DNA of 64,000 bases from Sphingomonas sp. (lineage in GTDB: Bacteria > Pseudomonadota > Alphaproteobacteria > Sphingomonadales > Sphingomonadaceae). This document shows positions 24,104-32,623 of this stretch, piece by piece. The DNA is taken from the NCBI RefSeq assembly GCF_024508665.1, contig NZ_JANINP010000006.1:310001-374000 (forward strand), given 5' to 3'. Within the stretch, counting starts at the first letter, position 1. Each line of letters begins with the position of its first letter. Under the pieces are notes generated by a model, which saw only the letters and a program-made list of their open reading frames with translations, was not told the DNA's origin and ran no database searches. The translations under genes and the position numbers were made by a program.

Positions 24104-25570
24104 ATGCGAATCGTCACGCTGGAGGCGGAGGACGATTTCGACGGCTGGAGGGATGCCGTGCGCGGCCTGGTGCTCGATCAGGTGCCGCCCGATCAGGTCG
24201 TGTGGCAGGTCGGCGACGACGATCCCGGCCAGCTGTTCACCGGGCAGATGCCGGTGGTCCCCGCCGATCGCGGCGCGTTCTCGGTGCCGCGCGCCTTTAT
24301 CGACCTCGCGCGCTCGGCGATCCTTCATTCCGATCGTCAGCGTTTCGCCTTGCTTCATACCTTGCTCGACCGGGTGCTAAGAGAGCCTGGCCTGATGGAA
24401 GATCAGGCCGATCCCCTTGTCCGTAAGATCGAAGGGCTGGCGAAAGCCGTGCGGCGCGACATCCACAAGATGCGCGCTTTTTTGCGCTTTCGCGAAGTCC
24501 CGCACCAGCCCGCTCCCCCACCCGACCACCCAAATTATGCTGTGGGCGGTCGGGTGGGGGAGCGGGCCGGCACCGCCCAAAACGGCACTGGGACACGCTA
24601 TATCGCTTGGTTCGAGCCCGAGCATCACATAGTTCGCGCCAATGCCGGCTTTTTCGTCGATCGTTTCGCGACGATGCGCTGGTCGATCCTGACGCCGGAA
24701 ATCTCGATCCACTGGGACGGCAAACGGCTCAGCCAGGGCCCCGGCGCCTCGAAAGCGGACGCGCCGGAGGGCGATCCAATCGAGGCGGTGTGGAAGGCCT
24801 ATTATGCGTCGATCTTCAACCCGGCGCGGCTCAAGGTCGGCGCGATGCTCAAGGAAATGCCGCGCAAATATTGGAAAAACATGCCCGAAACGGCGTTGGT
24901 ACCGGGGTTGATCGCGGGGGCGCAGGCACGGGAGCAGGTGATGGTCGCGACGGCACGCGCAAAGACCGGAGACAATGTCGAGGCGGCATGGGCGGCGTTG
25001 CGCGACGAAGCGATGCATTGCCGTCGCTGCGATCTCTACAAACACGCGACGCAAACCGTGTTCGGTGAGGGGCCGGTCGATGCCGACCTGGTCTTTGTCG
25101 GCGAGCAGCCCGGCGACCAGGAGGATCTGGCCGGAAAGCCGTTCGTCGGCCCGGCCGGGCAGATGTTCGACCGTGCGCTGGCGGAGGCCGGGATCGACCG
25201 GGCGCGCGTCTATGTCTCGAATGCGGTCAAGCATTTCAAATTCGAGCAACGCGGCAAACGCCGCATCCATTCCAAGCCCGATGCCGGCGAGATCACCGCC
25301 TGCCGCTGGTGGATCGAACAGGAACTCGCGCTGGTGAAGCCACGCGTGACGGTGGCGCTCGGCGCGACCGCGGCGCGGTCCTTGTTCGGCAAGGCGATGA
25401 CGATCAGCCGCGAACGCGGACGCGTGCACGACCTGCCCGGGGGCGGCGAAGGATGGATCACCGTGCATCCCAGCTTCCTGTTGCGGTTGCCTGACGAGGA
25501 CGCGCGGCATGCGGAATTCGCCAAATTCGTCGATGATTTGAAAGCTGTAGCCAAGCGCGTCGGCGGCTGA
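24104..25570 (+). CDS. DUF4130-UdgX fusion, uracil-DNA binding protein
   Basis: A 488-residue two-domain protein. Residues about 1-275 are the DUF4130 (radical-SAM-linked) domain, including YIAWFEPEHHIVRANAGFFV. Residues about 295-488 are UdgX: GEQPGDQEDLAGKPFVGPAG (333-352), the diagnostic KRRIH loop (385-389) and VHPSFLLR. In UdgX the loop His forms a covalent bond with DNA after uracil excision. Cys pairs near 306/309 and Cys400 may hold the 4Fe-4S cluster. Residues about 135-155 are encoded by a perfect 20-bp inverted repeat, an apparent in-frame repeat insertion in the DUF4130 domain. Confidence 0.9.
   Translation: MRIVTLEAEDDFDGWRDAVRGLVLDQVPPDQVVWQVGDDDPGQLFTGQMPVVPADRGAFSVPRAFIDLARSAILHSDRQRFALLHTLLDRVLREPGLMEDQADPLVRKIEGLAKAVRRDIHKMRAFLRFREVPHQPAPPPDHPNYAVGGRVGERAGTAQNGTGTRYIAWFEPEHHIVRANAGFFVDRFATMRWSILTPEISIHWDGKRLSQGPGASKADAPEGDPIEAVWKAYYASIFNPARLKVGAMLKEMPRKYWKNMPETALVPGLIAGAQAREQVMVATARAKTGDNVEAAWAALRDEAMHCRRCDLYKHATQTVFGEGPVDADLVFVGEQPGDQEDLAGKPFVGPAGQMFDRALAEAGIDRARVYVSNAVKHFKFEQRGKRRIHSKPDAGEITACRWWIEQELALVKPRVTVALGATAARSLFGKAMTISRERGRVHDLPGGGEGWITVHPSFLLRLPDEDARHAEFAKFVDDLKAVAKRVGG
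24508..24567. repeat. Palindromic repeat inserted in frame in the UdgX fusion gene
   Basis: Left arm 24508-24527 and right arm 24548-24567 are perfect 20-bp inverse complements; the loop adds a further CCCA/TGGG pairing. Encodes Pro-rich then Gly/Arg/Glu-rich residues (PAPPPD, then GGRVGERAG) that interrupt the DUF4130 domain just before YIAWFEPEHH. Confidence 0.85.
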
Positions 25571-25729
25571 GCCCGCCAACCCCCGACACGAACAGCGTCG
25601 CGATAAGGGCAATGCCCCTGTCCCAGTGACAAACTTGTGCGACAAATCGCGCTTAGCCCGGCCGCAGCGCGACGAAGGGGACGACATGACGGCTGGCCGC
25701 GGCCGGAACTCAGAGCGAGCGGGCTGAAG

Positions 25730-27100
25730 ATGGCTCGCGACGAGAGCGCCGCGAACGAGCGGCGGGCGACGCCGTTGCTCGCGCGCCGCGTGCCGCTCTG
25801 GATGCTCGTTCTCGTCTTCAACGTATCGCTAATCCTGATCGTCGCGGTGGCGGCGCTCGCCCGCAGCGCGGAGAAGCATGGCGCGCTGGGCGTCGCAGCG
25901 GCGCAGATCGCCGAGATACCGGACACGATCGGCGATTGGTGGAAGGGCGCCGCGCCATTCTCCACGCCGCCTTACGCGAAACTTCCCGCCGGCTTCCGGC
26001 GCAATGCCGCGCGGTCGTTCGTCGATCCGGGTTATGCGTTGATCACGCCGTATGACACCCAACGCGGCCGCGCAACGGTCCAGCTGATCCGCTTGTCCGA
26101 CGGCCGCATCCTCAAGGAATGGCTGCCCGATGTCGCGGCGATCAATGCACGATCGCGTTTTCATTCGGCGATCGTCGACCTCAATCGTGACAAGAGCGTC
26201 GACCGCATGCGGCCAATGCACCCGATGCTGCTCGCCAATGGCGACCTGTTGATCCACGACAATACGCCTTTGTCGCGGATCGACGGTTGCGGCCGGCCGC
26301 GCTGGGTGATCGACGGTATTTTCCACCATTCGCTCGAGCGCGCCGCCGACGGCAGCTTGTGGATTCCCTATCGGCTGGCGCGCTCCAACGTGCCCGGTGT
26401 CGGCGCCAAATTCGCCGACGAGGCGCTGGCGCAGGTCGACGAGAAGGGGCGGCTGATCCGCGTCGAGCGATTGATCGACATCCTCGATCGCAACGATCTG
26501 GGCGGGCTGTGGCGCGGCCGCCCCTATGAAGAGGATCCGTTCCACCTCAACGACATCGAACCGGTGCTGACCACGGGCCCATATTGGCAGCGGGGGGACG
26601 TCATCCTGTCGCTCCGCAACATGTCGCTGATCGCGCTTTACCGTCCGTCGACCGGCCGCATCCTGTGGACGCGCGCGGGGCCGTGGTCGGCGCAGCATGA
26701 CGTCTCGATCCTCGACGATCATCGCATCATGGTGTTCGACAACCACGTGCGCTGGGGCGTGGCGGGGCGCCGCGTCGACGGCAACAGCCGCCTGCTGATC
26801 TATGATCTGGCGACCGACAAGGTGAGTTCGCCGCTGGCCGCCACCTTCGCGGTGCGCGGCATCACCACCGCGACCCAGGGCCGCGCTACCCCGCTGCCGA
26901 ACGGCGATGTAATGGTCGAGGAGACCGAGCGCGGCCAGCTGATGCGCATCGCCCCCGACGGCAGCCTGCGCTGGCGCTACGTTTCCGCCGACCCCTCCGG
27001 CCGCCGTTTATGGCTGAGCTGGAGCCGTTATCTCGACCCCGGCGATCCCGGGGTCCGTTCCGCCGTCGAGGCGGCCACCGCCAGGGAGCAATGCACATGA
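25730..27100 (+). CDS. Arylsulfotransferase (ASST)-like protein
   Basis: A 456-residue protein from ATG 25730 (MARDESAANERRATPLLARR). A basic N-terminus and one signal anchor (VPLWMLVLVFNVSLILIVAV, about 22-41) place the rest in the periplasm. The body is a beta-propeller of the Arylsulfotran_2 type: HPMLLANGDLLIHDN, DPFHLNDIEPVL, SAQHDVSILDDHRIMVFDNH and ATPLPNGDVMVEE. The conserved His residues in these blades are candidates for the transiently sulfated catalytic His known in ASST. First gene of a four-gene overlapping operon that ends in a sulfotransferase. Could transfer or recognise sulfate on a surface molecule. Confidence 0.78.
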   Translation: MARDESAANERRATPLLARRVPLWMLVLVFNVSLILIVAVAALARSAEKHGALGVAAAQIAEIPDTIGDWWKGAAPFSTPPYAKLPAGFRRNAARSFVDPGYALITPYDTQRGRATVQLIRLSDGRILKEWLPDVAAINARSRFHSAIVDLNRDKSVDRMRPMHPMLLANGDLLIHDNTPLSRIDGCGRPRWVIDGIFHHSLERAADGSLWIPYRLARSNVPGVGAKFADEALAQVDEKGRLIRVERLIDILDRNDLGGLWRGRPYEEDPFHLNDIEPVLTTGPYWQRGDVILSLRNMSLIALYRPSTGRILWTRAGPWSAQHDVSILDDHRIMVFDNHVRWGVAGRRVDGNSRLLIYDLATDKVSSPLAATFAVRGITTATQGRATPLPNGDVMVEETERGQLMRIAPDGSLRWRYVSADPSGRRLWLSWSRYLDPGDPGVRSAVEAATAREQCT

Positions 27101-27336
27101 CCCCCCACCGCATCTCCGCGCTGACCGGCGCGATCCTGCTAACGATGATTCCGACGATCGCTCAAGCCTATAGCGGGCCCGGCGTCGGGCTCGGCGCGAT
27201 TGGCGTCGTGCTCGGTATCGTCGGTTCGGTTTTCCTGATGACGGTCTCGCTGATCTGGTATCCGGTCAAGCGGATGGTCCGCGGCCTGCGCCGGGGCCCG
27301 GCCGCGCCATCCCGGCGACGCGACGGCAACGTATGA
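27097..27336 (+). CDS. Small exported or membrane protein of the sulfotransferase operon
   Basis: A 79-residue protein. Start ATG 27097 has AGGGAG eight bases upstream; ATG 27091 is closer to it and less likely. Residues 1-24 look like a signal peptide (MTPHRISALTGAILLTMIPT then IAQA), followed by a Gly-rich hydrophobic segment (GLGAIGVVLGIVGSVFLMTV) and a basic tail (KRMVRGLRRGP). Its start overlaps the ASST-like stop (ATGA), and its stop overlaps the next gene. No family recognised. Confidence 0.7.
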   Translation: MTPHRISALTGAILLTMIPTIAQAYSGPGVGLGAIGVVLGIVGSVFLMTVSLIWYPVKRMVRGLRRGPAAPSRRRDGNV

Positions 27337-27734
27337 CTGGGGCGCTCGCACCGATAGCGCTGCTGCTCGGCGCGATCGTCGCGGCGGGCGAACTCGCGCG
27401 CCGGCTGCGCATCGTTCCGCGTTTCGCCACGCTTGCCGACCTGGGCCGCCGCGCCGGCGCAATACTCGCCCGGCGTGGCGTATCCGATCATCTGAAGGAG
27501 CGCGCGACGCGCATCCTGGCGGGTCGCATGATGGCGTCGTCATTGAGCGCGGGGGCCGTCCTGGCGATGGTGATCGCACCGGTCGTCCTGCTGCTGCTGA
27601 TCGACGGGGCCTTGCCGCTCGGCGTCCGCGCCGCCTTTTTCGACTGGCAAGCGCGCCTCCTCATTCTTTTCGTGAGTCTGATCTATGTCCTCGCCCGATG
27701 GCGGATCGGCCGGCGGCGGCTACAGCCGCGCTGA
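27333..27734 (+). CDS. Membrane protein of the sulfotransferase operon
   Basis: A 133-residue protein with three hydrophobic segments: PIALLLGAIVAAGELA, GAVLAMVIAPVVLLLLIDG and LLILFVSLIYVLA. Arg-rich loops between them (RRLRIVPRF; RRAGAILARRGVSDHLKER) face the cytoplasm by the positive-inside rule. Translationally coupled to both neighbours: four bases shared upstream, 50 bases shared with the sulfotransferase. No family recognised; perhaps a membrane partner for the ASST-like or sulfotransferase protein. Confidence 0.7.
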   Translation: MTGALAPIALLLGAIVAAGELARRLRIVPRFATLADLGRRAGAILARRGVSDHLKERATRILAGRMMASSLSAGAVLAMVIAPVVLLLLIDGALPLGVRAAFFDWQARLLILFVSLIYVLARWRIGRRRLQPR

Positions 27735-28764
27735 CCGCCTGCTCCACCGCCTGGCGATGAACCCGGCGGTGCTCGATCTCTCGTTCGATCTCGAGCGCGC
27801 GCGATACGCCACGGCGGCACGCGCCAGGGAAAGTGCCGCGCCGGTATTCGTCACAGGGCTGGCGCGTGCCGGGACCACGATCCTGCTTCGATTGCTCCAC
27901 GACAGCGGCCAGTTCGCCTCGCTCACCTATCGAGACATGCCGTTCCCGCTCGCGCCCAATAGCTGGCTGAAGATGAGCAGGCGATCGCGGCACGACGTGG
28001 CGGCGCGGGAACGCGGACATGGCGACGGCATTGCGCACGATCTCGACAGCCCGGAAGCGATCGAGGAAGTGTTCTGGCGCACGACCGAGGGCAAGCGCTA
28101 CATCACGCGCAGCCATCTCCATCCGCACGATCCGCTGCCCGATAGCGTCGAATCCTTCCGCGATCTCGTCGCTCTGGTGTGCCATCGGTACGATCGCCCG
28201 CGTTATCTGTCGAAGAACAACGCCAATGCGCTGCGGCTCGGCGGAATCGTCGCGGCATTCCCCGACGCGGTGCTGATCCATCCGTTTCGCGATCCGCTGC
28301 AACAAGCGGCATCGCTGCTCAATCAGCATCGCCGCGCGGTCGATCTCGGCCGCGCCGACCCGTTCCGCGCCAGCTATATGCGCTGGCTCGGCCATTACGA
28401 ATTCGGCCGCAGCCACCGACCCCCGCTGATTCGGGGCGCGCCCGCCGCCAGCGAGCCGACCGACCGGATCGATTATTGGCTGGCGATCTGGAGCGCGGTC
28501 CACCGCTTGCTGCTCGATCAGCCAGAGGGGGTCGGCGCGCGGCAAGTATTCGTCGATTACGATGCGCTGTGCGCGCAGCCGGCCGCAGGCGTCGCGCGGA
28601 TCGCCGCCGCGGCCGGAGTAAAACTGGGCTCGGGCGATGGCCTCCGACCGCCGCCGGTCCATGCGGTGGAGGGCGTGAGCGGTGACGTCCTCGCCGAGGC
28701 GCGTGCGGTCCATCGTCAGCTGGCCGCGCGCCAATTAGGAATACCGCTCCCGATTGCCGATTGA
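27685..28764 (+). CDS. PAPS-dependent sulfotransferase family protein
   Basis: A 359-residue cytoplasmic protein. The 5'-phosphosulfate loop is VTGLARAGTTILLRLL (family GxxRxGTTxL), and the 3'-phosphate site is IHPFRDPLQQAASLLNQH with its Arg and Ser. KRYITRSHLHPHD and RPRYLSKNNANALRL lie where the substrate and Lys contacts usually are. Belongs to the large bacterial Sulfotransfer_3-type group; the acceptor could be a glycan, lipid or protein. Last gene of the ASST operon. No PAPS synthesis genes are in the window. Confidence 0.82.
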   Translation: MSSPDGGSAGGGYSRADRLLHRLAMNPAVLDLSFDLERARYATAARARESAAPVFVTGLARAGTTILLRLLHDSGQFASLTYRDMPFPLAPNSWLKMSRRSRHDVAARERGHGDGIAHDLDSPEAIEEVFWRTTEGKRYITRSHLHPHDPLPDSVESFRDLVALVCHRYDRPRYLSKNNANALRLGGIVAAFPDAVLIHPFRDPLQQAASLLNQHRRAVDLGRADPFRASYMRWLGHYEFGRSHRPPLIRGAPAASEPTDRIDYWLAIWSAVHRLLLDQPEGVGARQVFVDYDALCAQPAAGVARIAAAAGVKLGSGDGLRPPPVHAVEGVSGDVLAEARAVHRQLAARQLGIPLPIAD

Positions 28765-28798
28765 CCCCAACCGGCCATTCTGCGCATCGACCGGTCCC

Positions 28799-29449
28799 AT
28801 GATCGAGAAAATCCTCGCCGTCCTCGCAGGCTTCACCATCTGGGTCATTTCGACCGGCGGCTATCTCGGCATCGTACTGCTGATGGCGATCGAGAGCGCA
28901 TGCATCCCACTGCCGTCGGAAATCATCATGCCGTTCGCCGGCTATCTCGTGTCGACCGGTCGGTTCGACCTGTTCCTGGCGGCGACCGCAGGCGCGATCG
29001 GCTGCAACCTCGGCTCGATCGTCGCCTATGAGATCGGCAAGCGGGGCGGCCGCCCGCTCGCGCTCAAATGGGGCAAGTATGTGCTGGTCGGACCCGGCGA
29101 GATCGATGCCGCCGACCGATTCTTCGAACGGTGGGGCTCGATCGCGGTGCTGATCGGCCGGCTGTTGCCGGTAATCCGCTCGTTCATCGCCTTTCCCGCA
29201 GGTGTCGCACGGATGCGGCTAGTGCCGTTCCACATCTACACCTTTCTCGGGTCCTGGCCGTGGTGCTTCGGGCTCGCCTGGATCGGCATGAAGCTGGGCA
29301 AGGCATGGGATAGCGACCCGCGATTGAAGGCGGCGTTCCACTCGGCCGACGTGGCGATCGCCGTGGTGCTGGTGGCGGCGATCGCCTTCTATCTGTGGCA
29401 CCGCCTGCGCGGCGTCAGGAAAAGTCCAGACGCGCCGCCGCGGCCCTGA
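28799..29449 (+). CDS. DedA family membrane protein
   Basis: A 216-residue DedA/SNARE-associated protein from ATG 28799. It has ESACIPLPSEIIMPFAGYLV (the acidic Glu and re-entrant loop) and GRLLPVIRSFIAFPAGVARM (the FxxR/G-x-x-x-G family core), with about five hydrophobic segments. DedA proteins are lipid scramblase or undecaprenyl-phosphate recycling candidates and support envelope integrity. Lies 34 bp after the sulfotransferase. Its last 35 bp overlap the 3' end of the DJ-1/PfpI gene on the other strand. Confidence 0.9.
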   Translation: MIEKILAVLAGFTIWVISTGGYLGIVLLMAIESACIPLPSEIIMPFAGYLVSTGRFDLFLAATAGAIGCNLGSIVAYEIGKRGGRPLALKWGKYVLVGPGEIDAADRFFERWGSIAVLIGRLLPVIRSFIAFPAGVARMRLVPFHIYTFLGSWPWCFGLAWIGMKLGKAWDSDPRLKAAFHSADVAIAVVLVAAIAFYLWHRLRGVRKSPDAPPRP

Positions 29450-30113
29450 ACTTTTCCTCCCGATCGGGGGCCAGTTGCGCAACTCGCCGCTGATAGGTCG
29501 CGACCAGCTCGGGGCCGGCTTTCTCGGGCGACCCAGCGTCGAACGGCGGCGCTGGATCATATTCCAGGCTGAGCTGCACCGCCTTGGCGAATTCCGGGCT
29601 GCGCACCTCCGCCATCAAGGTCAACGCGAAGTCGATTCCGGCGGTTACGCCGCCGCCGGTCACGCGGTTGCGGTCGACCACGACGCGCTCGGGCAGCATC
29701 TCTGCCCCGAACATCGCCAGATAGTCGCGCCACGACCAATGCGTCGCCGCGCGATAGCCTTTCAGCAGACCTGCCGCGCCCAGGATCAATGATCCGGTGC
29801 ATACGCTCGTCACCCAGCGCGCCTCGGCGCCGACCGCACGGACCCAAGCCATCGCCTGATCGTCGGCGATCACCTCTGTCACGCCCATTCCGCCGGGCAC
29901 ACACAGGATATCGGCACGCGGGACTTCGGCGAAGGTCGCGGTCGGCACGATCGCGAAGCCGGCATCGGTCGCGATCGGCGCGCGATCCTTCCACACCAAA
30001 TCGAGCGTCACGTTGCCCAGCCGTGACAGCACTTGCGCCGGGCCGGTCAGATCGAGCTGGGTGACGTTGGGGAACAGCAGGAAAGCAACGGAAATCGGCG
30101 GGATGCTGGCCAT
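29415..30113 (-). CDS. DJ-1/PfpI family protein (isonitrile hydratase-like)
   Basis: A 232-residue protein from ATG 30113, preceded by AAGGAGT. It starts PPISVAFLLFPNVTQLDLTG and has the nucleophile elbow VTSVCTGSLILGAAGLL, whose Cys is the DJ-1 superfamily nucleophile, with a conserved Glu near the N-terminus and Gly-Gly-Met-Gly (VPGGMGV). The pattern TGPAQVLSRL and THWSWRDYLAMFGA follows isonitrile hydratase InhA and GlxA-like amidotransferase domains. No AraC domain is attached. Hydratase, protease and deglycase roles all exist in the family, so the substrate is uncertain. Confidence 0.85.
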   Translation of the reverse strand: MASIPPISVAFLLFPNVTQLDLTGPAQVLSRLGNVTLDLVWKDRAPIATDAGFAIVPTATFAEVPRADILCVPGGMGVTEVIADDQAMAWVRAVGAEARWVTSVCTGSLILGAAGLLKGYRAATHWSWRDYLAMFGAEMLPERVVVDRNRVTGGGVTAGIDFALTLMAEVRSPEFAKAVQLSLEYDPAPPFDAGSPEKAGPELVATYQRRVAQLAPDREEKFRAAAARLDFS

Positions 30114-30383
30114 GAGCAGACTCCTTGTCGAGAGGATGCCCAGGCGAGCGGCATTGGTCCAGGCCGCGCTCCCCTGTGGTGCCCCACGGTTTCGCCAGTC
30201 ACGCAGCGATGAACGGTATCGTGGCCGGGAGAGGATCGCAATCACGGTGATGTCATCGACGCCGCGCGTTCGGCCCGGTTACGTACTTTCCCCAGTATCG
30301 CTCCAGCAGCGGAAGTCCGAGATCGCCAGCCGTCGGCAATCCGCATTGCGGGCAGAAGCCGGCGGCAGTTGGGGGTTCGGGAC

Positions 30384-30662
30384 ATGGCCGGTGATGGACA
30401 GGACAAAACAGGCGATCTTTCTCGCCGCAATCTGCTGACATTCGCCTTTGTCGGTACGGGCATCGCGGTGGCCGGGGCCCTCGCGTCCCCGGGGATAGCC
30501 GCAGGCAAGGTTTCCAAGAAGGTTGTGAGCTATCAGGACATGCCGAAAGGCGCCGCCAAATGCGCGACCTGTGCGTCCTTCCAGCCGCCGGCTGCCTGCA
30601 AGGTGGTCGATGGTGCCGTGTCGCCCAACGGCTGGTGCAGCATCTACGCGAAAAAGCCCTAG
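30384..30662 (+). CDS. High-potential iron-sulfur protein (HiPIP)
   Basis: A 92-residue protein from ATG 30384; TTG 30369 is possible. A twin-arginine signal (SRRNLLTFAF) leads to a small periplasmic domain with four Cys: CATC, CK and WCSIYAKK, the HiPIP 4Fe-4S pattern with the aromatic residue beside the last Cys. It carries electrons between periplasmic or membrane redox partners. The gene stands alone, and no partner reductase adjoins it. Confidence 0.9.
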   Translation: MAGDGQDKTGDLSRRNLLTFAFVGTGIAVAGALASPGIAAGKVSKKVVSYQDMPKGAAKCATCASFQPPAACKVVDGAVSPNGWCSIYAKKP

Positions 30663-30726
30663 GCCGCGCCTCGCGATTGCGATCTGCGGGCGATAATGCT
30701 GTCCGTCCGACGTGGTCCGGGCCAAG

Positions 30727-32106
30727 CTAGGTTGCCCGCATTCGCCTGACCAAGAGCAAAGCCAAGCTCACGGCTATCAGCAAATACGTACTTGCTCCGG
30801 CCATCGGACTCCATCCGAGGAGATCGCTCGGCAGCGTCCTTAGCATGCCCACCCGCCAGTCGGTCAGAATCGGATCGACCAGCGGAAAGCGATAGGTATC
30901 CGGCGTGGTGATGTTCGCCGCCGCGATCATCAGGTTGATCGTCACCGATATCAGCAACGCCCCGACCGTTACCACACGCTCCCACCCATAGCGCAGGCTT
31001 GCCCAGAACGGCGCCAGACCGATCGCGATCAGCCCGATCGCGGGCACGGAATGGCGCGGGCCGGTCGAATGGCCGCCGTCCCAATAGACATAGGCCGAAT
31101 TGACCAGCAACACGGTCAGGGCCGCCGTTGCCAGCATCAGCGCCAGTCCACGGTGCTTACGACCGAGCAGCCACAATCCGATCCCGGCAGGAACGAGCAC
31201 GGGCGCCACCCACAGCAATCCGCGGCGCATCCCGACCAGGATCTTGAGCAACACCATCGGCTTGGGGCTCGTCAGGCCGAACAGGCCCTCATTCATTCCG
31301 GCGAAGCCGACCACGCCCTGATAGCCGAGCCGGAAGGGCGTGCCGAACGCGATCATGTTGTAGGCCGTGAACGGTACCAGCAATGTCATCAGGCCGGCGG
31401 CTGCCGCTGCGGCGACCGCACGCCGATCGACACGCCACAGACGCAGCGCCCCCCAGATCGCGATTACCGATCCCGCCAACGCCGCCTCGAATTCGATCAG
31501 TACCGCCAGTCCCAACGCCGCGCCGCCGATCGCCGCCAAGCGTATCGCGTGCCCTTCGCCCGCGCGCCACAAAGCCCAGACCGCGATCACGAACAGCCCG
31601 GCCACCGGTGCATGCCCGAACAGAGTCGTCGACCAGCCCCAGATCGGCGTGCCCAGCGCGAAGCCCAGGCTCGCGACCAGCGCGCCGCTCGCGCTCCCCG
31701 TCAGCCGCAATCCGAGATCGTGCATCGCGAGGGCGGCGAGCGCGGCGATGAGGGCGCTCACCATCGCCACCGCCAGCCGCAACCGCACGGTCACGAGATG
31801 CTCGAACCGCGCGTCGTAGAGGGTGGGCGGGATATATTCGATCGGCGGGCCAATCTTGTCGGCCAGCGCCATCGCCGGCAGCGACAACAAGGTCATGCCC
31901 GGTGCTTTGTCCATATAGACATGGCCGTCGAACTCGGCCTTGTCGATCGTCAGCGCCTGATACTGATCGATCCGCGCGTCGCCGCGTTCGACCAGCGCCA
32001 TGCCGGCGTATATCCGCGTCGCGTTATTGGGATTGAGCGCCCAAGACCCGAACCAGACGCAGGACAACCAGACCAGCGCGAACAGCAGCAATCGCGTCCG
32101 CGCCAT
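30727..32106 (-). CDS. Polytopic membrane protein, GT-C glycosyltransferase-like
   Basis: A 459-residue protein with about eleven hydrophobic segments. After the first segment, a periplasmic loop carries DARIDQYQALTIDKAEFDG and HVYMDKAPGMTLL. An acidic pair plus an (H)xYxDKxPG motif resembles the catalytic first loop of ArnT/PMT-type GT-C enzymes, which use polyprenyl-phosphate sugars. Homology is not strong enough to name a substrate. It is followed at 32111 upstream by a DUF2306 gene, four bases away, so the two are an operon. Confidence 0.65.
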   Translation of the reverse strand: MARTRLLLFALVWLSCVWFGSWALNPNNATRIYAGMALVERGDARIDQYQALTIDKAEFDGHVYMDKAPGMTLLSLPAMALADKIGPPIEYIPPTLYDARFEHLVTVRLRLAVAMVSALIAALAALAMHDLGLRLTGSASGALVASLGFALGTPIWGWSTTLFGHAPVAGLFVIAVWALWRAGEGHAIRLAAIGGAALGLAVLIEFEAALAGSVIAIWGALRLWRVDRRAVAAAAAAGLMTLLVPFTAYNMIAFGTPFRLGYQGVVGFAGMNEGLFGLTSPKPMVLLKILVGMRRGLLWVAPVLVPAGIGLWLLGRKHRGLALMLATAALTVLLVNSAYVYWDGGHSTGPRHSVPAIGLIAIGLAPFWASLRYGWERVVTVGALLISVTINLMIAAANITTPDTYRFPLVDPILTDWRVGMLRTLPSDLLGWSPMAGASTYLLIAVSLALLLVRRMRAT

Positions 32107-32110
32107 GCGT

Positions 32111-32623
32111 TTATCCGAACAGCCAGCCGCCGAGCAGCCGGAACGGCGGCAAGGTGAAGAATCCCGCGATCAGCAGCGCACCGGTCACCAGCCCGCGTAC
32201 CGTCGCGCGGTGCCTCGCCACCTGATGCGCGCGCGCCGTCAGCCACACGCGTGGCGCCATGATCAGCGTGAAGATCGACAGAATGTGGATGATGCTGAAA
32301 TGGCCGGGATTGATCGTCTTGACCAAGAGGCTGAGCGCGGCGGTCGCGACCATCGCCGCCACCCAGATCTTGCCCAACAGGCGATGGGTCTTGGTCCTAC
32401 GCGGCCTGAGCAGCATCCACGGCGTTAGCGCGAGCGAGACGAGCACGGTGAATAGATGCGCCCAGACGATCGCCGGGACCTGGGGCCATTGCGCGTAGCC
32501 GCGGGCGAGCGCGACGATCACCGCAGCCAACAGCACCCCCGCCGCGCCAGCGAGCAGCTTGTCATAGCCATTGGGCGCGATAGAGCCGACCTTCCGATCG
32601 GCCTTCATGAATAATGTCGCCAT
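32111..32623 (-). CDS. DUF2306 family membrane protein
   Basis: A 170-residue protein with four hydrophobic segments and histidines at helix ends (VWAHLFTVLVSLALTPWMLL, THRLLGKIWVAAMV, HFSIIHILSIFTLI, ARHRATVRGLVTG). The pattern HR-x-x-G-(K/R)-x-W and the paired His residues suggest a heme- or metal-binding four-helix membrane protein like the DUF2306/cytochrome b561-like group. Function unknown. First gene of a two-gene unit with the GT-C-like protein. Confidence 0.75.
   Translation of the reverse strand: MATLFMKADRKVGSIAPNGYDKLLAGAAGVLLAAVIVALARGYAQWPQVPAIVWAHLFTVLVSLALTPWMLLRPRRTKTHRLLGKIWVAAMVATAALSLLVKTINPGHFSIIHILSIFTLIMAPRVWLTARAHQVARHRATVRGLVTGALLIAGFFTLPPFRLLGGWLFG

Noticed and set aside
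30253..30441. A minus-strand 62-codon frame with CPxxH...FCPQCG, zinc-ribbon-like
   Set aside because: Half of it is antisense to the HiPIP Tat signal, it has no ribosome site, and the Cys pattern could be chance. Could be revisited if orthologues exist.
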